From Flavobacteriaceae bacterium (GTDB taxonomy: Bacteria > Bacteroidota > Bacteroidia > Flavobacteriales > Flavobacteriaceae), in contig JAAZXZ010000045.1 of assembly GCA_014239895.1 (NCBI GenBank), positions 1-28,400 of the forward strand: DNA of 28,400 bases, in the 5' to 3' direction. The notes under the pieces are model-generated. The model saw only the letters and a program-made list of their open reading frames with translations, made no database searches and was not told the origin of the DNA. Position 1 is the stretch's first letter. Each line of letters starts with the position of its first letter. The position numbers were made by a program, and so were the translations under genes. Positions 23,808 to 28,400 of the stretch are shown here, piece by piece.

Positions 23808-24763
23808 AAAAAGCTAGAAATTTATATTCTTCACTTTCCATACTAATTAATGGAATTCTGATGGGCACTGCTAACAAGATACCTGGAGTTTCTGGTGGTC
23901 TTGTAGCAATTGCTATTGGATTTTATGAAGAACTTGTTTTCTCTCTAAAAAAAATAGATAGAAAAGCATTACAATTTTTATTTTCTGGAAAATTAGCACG
24001 GTTTTACAATCACATTAATGGGCAATTCTTAATTCTCATACTTTTGGGTATAGTAATTAGCTACTTTTCAACATCAAAATTACTTGACTTCTTATTAGAA
24101 AGGTATGAGATATATGTGTGGAGTTTGTTTTTTGGACTTGTTATTGGCACTGTTTATCACCTAAAAAAGAAAATAGATAGTTGGAGTAGAGAAAATATGA
24201 TTATTCTCTTTTTTGGCATAATAATAGGTGTAGGAATAAGCATAATGAATCCTGCTAGTGAAAATGATAATTTAATTTTTGTTTTTATATGCGGTATTAT
24301 TAGTGTTTCTGGAATGATTTTACCCGGTCTCTCTGGTTCATTTATTCTTATACTAATGGGGAATTACGTTCTTTTACTGGTAGATTCCGTGAATGCATTA
24401 TATGATTCTATTTTTGAAATGATAAATGGTGATTATTCTTTTATTGATAATATTGATAGAATAAATAAACTAAAGATAATTTCAGTATTTGCCGCTGGAT
24501 CAATGACAGGATTAATTGTATTATCAAATATTTTAAGTTTCTTTTTAAAAAAATATGATCAATTATGTTACTCAATAATTCTTGGATTTATAATTGGCTC
24601 CCTTGGGGTTATATGGCCATGGAAAAATGATATAGTTGAAAGTGGAAAAATAGAAAGATATATCCCTGAATTAAATCAAGAAACATTTATAGGGATATTA
24701 TTTATATTAATTGGAATTTTTTCAGTAGTTATTCTAAGTCAATATGAAAAATCAAAAAATTAG
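23804..24763 (+). CDS. DUF368 family membrane protein, copy 2
   Basis: A 319-residue polytopic membrane protein, tandem paralogue of the previous gene. The first loop reads GTANKIPGVSGGLVAIAIG (21-39), in which the Asp-Ala after the first Ala is Asn-Lys and the Thr after GG is Leu. The second loop, SGMILPGLSGSFILILMG, is well kept. It shares the C-terminal SIILGFIIGSLGVIWPWKND block with copy 1 (SILLGFVIGSLSKVWPWKSE). The TTG start overlaps the stop of copy 1 by four bases, so translation is coupled. The two could form a heterodimer or have different lipid substrates; neither can be judged here. The stop lies 10 bases from the end of the convergent S8 protease gene. Confidence 0.9.
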   Translation: MKKARNLYSSLSILINGILMGTANKIPGVSGGLVAIAIGFYEELVFSLKKIDRKALQFLFSGKLARFYNHINGQFLILILLGIVISYFSTSKLLDFLLERYEIYVWSLFFGLVIGTVYHLKKKIDSWSRENMIILFFGIIIGVGISIMNPASENDNLIFVFICGIISVSGMILPGLSGSFILILMGNYVLLLVDSVNALYDSIFEMINGDYSFIDNIDRINKLKIISVFAAGSMTGLIVLSNILSFFLKKYDQLCYSIILGFIIGSLGVIWPWKNDIVESGKIERYIPELNQETFIGILFILIGIFSVVILSQYEKSKN

Positions 24764-24764
24764 C

Positions 24765-24792
24765 TAGAATTTGTTATTTTTTTACAATTCTA
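24765..24792. terminator. Candidate bidirectional hairpin between convergent genes
   Basis: Left arm 24765-24774 and right arm 24784-24792 pair over nine positions with one bulged T; the loop 24775-24783 is almost all T. It lies between the DUF368 stop and the last codons of the S8 protease gene, where two transcripts meet. AT-rich and short, so only a moderate candidate. Confidence 0.4.
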
Positions 24793-26360
24793 AATATTTC
24801 TGAATCACCATATTCTGGCTTTATCTTAAGAATATAAATTCCTTTTTGAAAATTTTGCATGAGCAATACGTTATTCATGCCATTAATTATACTTGAATAC
24901 AATAATTTTCCAGAAATATCAAATATTTTTATCTCCAAGTATCCATCAATAGTTGATACTATATTTAAGATTTCATCAACAGGGTTAGGAAATATGATAA
25001 TGGGGGCCTCCTCAACATTCAAAGCTAATTGATAAGTTAATTCAAAATTAGGTATTCCATAGCCTAAATAATAATCAGGGTATTGATATTGAGATGCAGT
25101 ATATCTAATAATATTCATTATTTGATTATTTTTTAATGTTGGAAATGCCTGCAATAAACATGCAACGGATCCAGCAATAATTGGAGAACTATAAGAAGTG
25201 CCTCCTCCTTGTACAAGATTATCTAAAGAATTAATTAAATACGTCCCTGATCCACGTGCTGATATATCAGGTTTTATTACTTGTTGAAAATTGTTTCCTT
25301 GTGAACTAAAAGAAGCATAATTTCCCAATCCGTCAACTGCTCCAATTGAAAAAACACCCCTAGAGTCAGCTGGAGCAATAACACCATTTACTGAAGAATT
25401 TCCAGCAGAATTAACTAGTATTATACCCTTTTCATAAGCAATATTAGAACCCCTAGTGATAAATGCGGTAGTTCCGTCCATTTCTTCTTGAGAATAACTA
25501 TAACTAGAGTTGTCATATGTTCTGTACCCTAGGGAGGTATTGGCTATATCTATGCCTAAACTGTCAGCTCTTTCAATAGCTTCTACCCAATAGCTTTCTT
25601 CAACAGGATTTTCTGAAGAAACATCTTCTGTCCTAAATAAATAAAATTCAGCATCAATTGCCGTTCCATAAAATTGGTTTTCAATATATCCAGCTATAAT
25701 ACTTAAAACATTTGTCCCATGAGAATTACCAATATAATCAAACAAATTTTCAGTTTTGTTAACAAAATCATATGTATATTTTATATTTCCTAAACTCCTC
25801 AATCTATAAAAACCTTCCATTGTATCAACATTTCTGAAACCTGCATCAAATACACCTACTGAAATATCACTTCCAGTAAAGCCAAGACTATGTAGAAAAT
25901 CCAAGTTAATCATTTGGATTTGATCAAATGGAACTCTATTGTTTAGATCATAATTTATCTCAGAAAATTTATCTTTCATTACAGTCTTATTAATTCTGTT
26001 ATTAGATCTATTTGCATATTCTATTCTATCAACAAAAGCTAAGTTTTGCAACTGGTCAATTTCTTCATAATCCCCACGAACATGCAGACAATTAAACCAT
26101 TTAGATTTTGACAAAACATCCAATCCTTGAAAATTATCAATAGTTTCTATATATGATTCATTAATAGGCACATCTCTAAAGTCTATTGGAATGTTCTTTA
26201 AAGACTTCATATTTATAGATTTTTGACTTAATATAAGTATAGGGTTTTCAATAAAATATTCATAATTAGGTTTATCATTTAAGTAAACCCATGCATCTTC
26301 TAATTGAGCATATGTATAAACCTGGAATAAAAAAAAAATAAATAAAAGTCTAAAGCCCAT
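24774..26360 (-). CDS. S8 family (subtilisin-like) serine protease with T9SS sorting domain
   Basis: A 528-residue secreted protease. The Sec signal peptide MGFRLLFIFFLFQVYTYA is followed by a pro-region of about 130 residues. The catalytic triad is in place: Asp172 in SVGVFDAGF, His214 in GNSHGTNVLS and Ser389 in GTSYSSPIIAG, with oxyanion Asn321 in NSAGNSS. The C-terminal 75 residues (from about 452, IIIFPNPVDEILNI through IFDISGKLLYS to a final KGIYILKI...RIVKK) form a type A T9SS sorting domain, removed on export through the outer membrane. The protein should reach the cell surface or medium. The gene lies 4 bases downstream of mnmA, in the same direction, and its start is ATG. The substrate is unknown. 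Confidence 0.93.
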   Translation of the reverse strand: MGFRLLFIFFLFQVYTYAQLEDAWVYLNDKPNYEYFIENPILILSQKSINMKSLKNIPIDFRDVPINESYIETIDNFQGLDVLSKSKWFNCLHVRGDYEEIDQLQNLAFVDRIEYANRSNNRINKTVMKDKFSEINYDLNNRVPFDQIQMINLDFLHSLGFTGSDISVGVFDAGFRNVDTMEGFYRLRSLGNIKYTYDFVNKTENLFDYIGNSHGTNVLSIIAGYIENQFYGTAIDAEFYLFRTEDVSSENPVEESYWVEAIERADSLGIDIANTSLGYRTYDNSSYSYSQEEMDGTTAFITRGSNIAYEKGIILVNSAGNSSVNGVIAPADSRGVFSIGAVDGLGNYASFSSQGNNFQQVIKPDISARGSGTYLINSLDNLVQGGGTSYSSPIIAGSVACLLQAFPTLKNNQIMNIIRYTASQYQYPDYYLGYGIPNFELTYQLALNVEEAPIIIFPNPVDEILNIVSTIDGYLEIKIFDISGKLLYSSIINGMNNVLLMQNFQKGIYILKIKPEYGDSEIFRIVKK

Positions 26361-26364
26361 AATA

Positions 26365-27552
26365 TTATGAAATTACACCTGAACCAATTAATTCGTTTTC
26401 TATATACCATGCAACAAACTGTCCCTTAGTAATAGAAGACTGAGGTTTGTCAAATAAAACATATATTCCTTCTTTATACTTGAATAATCTTGCTTTTTGC
26501 AATGGTTGTCTATATCTAATTCTTGCCATTATAATCATAGATTCTTTGTAAGACAATTTTAAATCTTCTCTAACCCAATGCTCATCATTAGAATCAACTA
26601 ATAAAGCATCTCTATATAATCCTGGATGATCTTTTCCCATACCAACATATACAATATTATTTTCTACGTCAGTTTGTAAAACAAATAATGGTTTTTTAGA
26701 GCCTCCAATTCTTAATCCCTTTCTTTGTCCAATAGTAAAATAAAAAGCACCATTATGTTTTCCTACCTCTCTCCCATCACCAATTTTATAATTGATATTC
26801 CTGATACCTTTTATTAACTTTTCTTTTATTGTTAAAGAATTATCAGATTTTTTTTTATACAAATCACTAGAAGGATCTATTTCTATAATTAGCCCTTCTT
26901 TAGGTTTAAGTTTCTGCATTAAAAAGTCAGGCAATTTAACTTTACCTACAAAACATAAGCCTTGTGAGTCTTTCTTTTCTGCATTAACTAATCCAATATC
27001 ATTTGCAATCTTACGCACATCAGTTTTTTTTAAATTTCCAATTGGAAATAAAATCCTTGATAATTGTTTCTGATTAAGTTGGCAAAGAAAATATGATTGG
27101 TCCTTAGATTTATCAACACCAGAAATCAATTTATGTATAATATTTTTTTCCTTCTTCTCCCTGTTAATTCTTGAATAATGTCCAGTTGCAACAAAATCAG
27201 CACCAAGATCAAGCGCAATTTTCATAAATATGTCAAATTTTATTTCTCTATTACAAAGAATATCTGGATTTGGTGTTCTTCCATACTTGTATTCTCTAAA
27301 CATATATTGTATTATTCTGGTATTATATTCTTTACTAAGATCAACAGTATGAAATGGGATTTTTAAGTTTTGTGCAACTATCATTGCATCATTACTATCA
27401 TCTAGCCATGGACATTCCTTGGAGATAGTAACGGATTCATCATGCCAATTCTTCATAAATAGTCCTATAACATGATAGCCTTGCTTTTTTAATAAGTAAG
27501 CAGCAACACTAGAATCTACTCCACCTGAAAGAGCAATCACAACTTTTTTCAT
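26365..27552 (-). CDS. mnmA: tRNA 2-thiouridylase MnmA
   Basis: A 395-residue enzyme that puts sulfur on U34 of tRNA Lys, Glu and Gln. The PP-loop [12 protein letters not shown] (7-18) binds [13 protein letters not shown] carries the first catalytic Cys100; [10 protein letters not shown] carries the second, Cys200. Also visible are [20 protein letters not shown] and the C-terminal [14 protein letters not shown] stretch around 210-250 ([19 protein letters not shown]) is longer than in short homologues. Start ATG with [15 protein letters not shown] at the usual position. It is 52 bases downstream of the FMN reductase-like gene and 4 bases upstream of the protease. The S8 gene has no functional link to it; the pairing is positional. 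Confidence 0.97.
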   Translation of the reverse strand: MKKVVIALSGGVDSSVAAYLLKKQGYHVIGLFMKNWHDESVTISKECPWLDDSNDAMIVAQNLKIPFHTVDLSKEYNTRIIQYMFREYKYGRTPNPDILCNREIKFDIFMKIALDLGADFVATGHYSRINREKKEKNIIHKLISGVDKSKDQSYFLCQLNQKQLSRILFPIGNLKKTDVRKIANDIGLVNAEKKDSQGLCFVGKVKLPDFLMQKLKPKEGLIIEIDPSSDLYKKKSDNSLTIKEKLIKGIRNINYKIGDGREVGKHNGAFYFTIGQRKGLRIGGSKKPLFVLQTDVENNIVYVGMGKDHPGLYRDALLVDSNDEHWVREDLKLSYKESMIIMARIRYRQPLQKARLFKYKEGIYVLFDKPQSSITKGQFVAWYIENELIGSGVIS

Positions 27553-27604
27553 TTTATAAAATTACAAATAATGGATGAAGATATCTTATTCTATTTATGG
27601 GTCA

Positions 27605-28138
27605 TTACAGAGAGTCAACAAAAATTGATAATGAATCAATAAACTTTTTATTCAAATCTTTATTTTTTATACCTGTTTGCTGATCAAAATTATTACTAAA
27701 ATTAGGTAAAGAGAAATATGGTATCTGATTAGGATTTCCTCTAGATATTCTATTATAAGCTATTTGAAGTACAGAAGAAGCTCCTCCTAATCCTTCAGAA
27801 GTTCCCATTAAGAACATTGGTTTATTATACCATACTACTTTCTCTATTCTAGAAATCCAATCAAAAACATTTTTAAATGCAGCGGTATATGCACCATTAT
27901 GTTCAGCAAATGAAATAATAATTCCATCTGCCTCCTTAATTATTTCTTTAAAATCATAAGCCTCTTTTGGAATACCATTAAGCCTCTCATAATCCTCGCT
28001 ATAAATAGACATTTCAAAATTATTAAGGTCTAATATAATACTATTAGAATTCTGTACTTGTTGAGCCGCATAAGTGGCTAACTTTTTATTTATTGAGTTT
28101 GAAGATGAACTTGCTCCAAAAGCTACAATTTTTTTCAA
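27605..28138 (-). CDS. NADPH-dependent FMN reductase-like flavoprotein
   Basis: A 177-residue flavodoxin-fold protein. The phosphate-binding loop VAFGASSSSNSINKKLA lies at the N-terminus; IIISFAEHNGAYTAAFKNVF with DWISR is the second FMN contact, where the family has PEYNxSxPxxLKNxxDW; and PMFLMGTSEGLGGA is the third. These proteins reduce FMN, quinones or azo compounds with NAD(P)H. The exact substrate is unknown. The conserved Pro-Glu-Tyr of the second loop is Ala-Glu-His here. Start is TTG at 28138, giving MKKIVAFGAS; no ATG precedes the conserved loop. It follows yidC by 22 bases. Confidence 0.88.
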   Translation of the reverse strand: MKKIVAFGASSSSNSINKKLATYAAQQVQNSNSIILDLNNFEMSIYSEDYERLNGIPKEAYDFKEIIKEADGIIISFAEHNGAYTAAFKNVFDWISRIEKVVWYNKPMFLMGTSEGLGGASSVLQIAYNRISRGNPNQIPYFSLPNFSNNFDQQTGIKNKDLNKKFIDSLSIFVDSL

Positions 28139-28160
28139 GTTGATATGGTTTTATTATTAC

Positions 28161-28400
28161 CTATTTTGGTTTATTTTTTTGTTTTTCTGCCTCTTCCATT
28201 AACTCTTGCATTTTTCTTTGAAAGCGGTTTGGTCCTTTTTGAGGCTTTGCTTTATTTATCTGAATTTTTTCCCGAATTTTTGCCTCATCTAGAATATAAT
28301 TTTTAATAACAAACATTATACTAATTGATAAAATATTTGAAATAAAATAATATAAACTTAACCCACTTGCATAATTATTAAAGAAAATTAACATAAAAAT
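28161..28400 (-). CDS. yidC: Membrane protein insertase YidC/Oxa1, C-terminal end (5' part outside window)
   Basis: The frame stays open to the right edge, so the gene enters the window from outside; the Met at 28394 is internal. The visible 79 or so residues have the last YidC membrane hairpin: FNNYASGLSLYYFISNILSI, the SGLxLYYxxSN signature, then SIMFVIKNYIL, followed by a basic tail rich in Lys and Gln (KAKPQKGPNRFQRKMQELME) that in YidC contacts ribosomes and nascent chains. YidC inserts and folds inner-membrane proteins. It is the first gene, in transcription order, of the minus-strand group yidC, FMN reductase, mnmA, S8 protease. Confidence 0.92.
   Translation of the reverse strand: MFMLIFFNNYASGLSLYYFISNILSISIMFVIKNYILDEAKIREKIQINKAKPQKGPNRFQRKMQELMEEAEKQKNKPK

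Noticed and set aside
1..28400. CRISPR array, defence island, prophage, insertion sequence, tRNA or rRNA
   Set aside because: I found no regularly spaced repeats, no transposase, integrase or defence-type genes and no tRNA-like cloverleaf. Gene content is core housekeeping, and AT richness looks uniform across it.

Overview
The window is an ordinary stretch of chromosome from a very AT-rich, gene-dense member of the Bacteroidota, most likely a flavobacterium. The evidence is the gene set and order: lepB / WbqC-like; ribH / small membrane protein / mutL / two rhomboids / EEP phosphatase; recF / lipoprotein / dciA-like; ndk / nrnA / fused peptidyl-prolyl isomerase; pepD / DUF3810 / SpoU methyltransferase; spoT / fur-like / purA / OstA-like / class III aminotransferase; and tandem DUF368 genes. 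A subtilisin-like protease with a type IX secretion (T9SS) C-terminal sorting domain and TAnnTTTG-type -7 promoter motifs point the same way. Thirty protein genes were found, two of them cut by the window edges. I saw no tRNA, rRNA, CRISPR array, insertion sequence or prophage, and no gap of 300 bases or more. The largest gaps are about 130 bases.

Layout. 1-946 (+): end of lepB and a WbqC-family gene. 939-6920 (-): a seven-gene run in transcription order: TPR membrane protein, ribH, small membrane protein, mutL, two rhomboid proteases, EEP phosphatase. 7049-8818 (+): recF, a lipoprotein and a DciA-like gene, tightly overlapped. 8823-9242 (-): ndk. 9334-11489 (+): nrnA and a lipoprotein carrying cyclophilin and FKBP domains. 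11486-12949 (-): pepD. 13020-24763 (+): DUF3810 metallopeptidase, SpoU methyltransferase, spoT, Fur-family regulator, purA, OstA-like protein, class III aminotransferase, TPR protein and two DUF368 proteins. 24774-28400 (-), in transcription order: end of yidC, an FMN reductase-like gene, mnmA and an S8 protease.

The genes are mostly housekeeping: protein export and membrane insertion (lepB, yidC, OstA-like, T9SS cargo), lipid-carrier recycling (DUF368), replication and repair (recF, dciA-like, mutL), nucleotide metabolism and alarmone signalling (ndk, nrnA, purA, spoT), and RNA modification (mnmA, SpoU). Packing is extreme. Convergent genes overlap or are separated by 10 bases or fewer, stops and starts share bases, and 7 of 28 visible starts are not ATG.

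I found no previously undescribed system. The points most worth a second look are: an aminotransferase with no ATG, GTG or TTG start before its conserved N-terminus; a MutL without the usual C-terminal endonuclease motifs; a Fur-family protein without the first structural CxxC; a second rhomboid with a non-canonical oxyanion region; and two perfect 13-bp inverted repeats (12977-13011 and 21731-21773).
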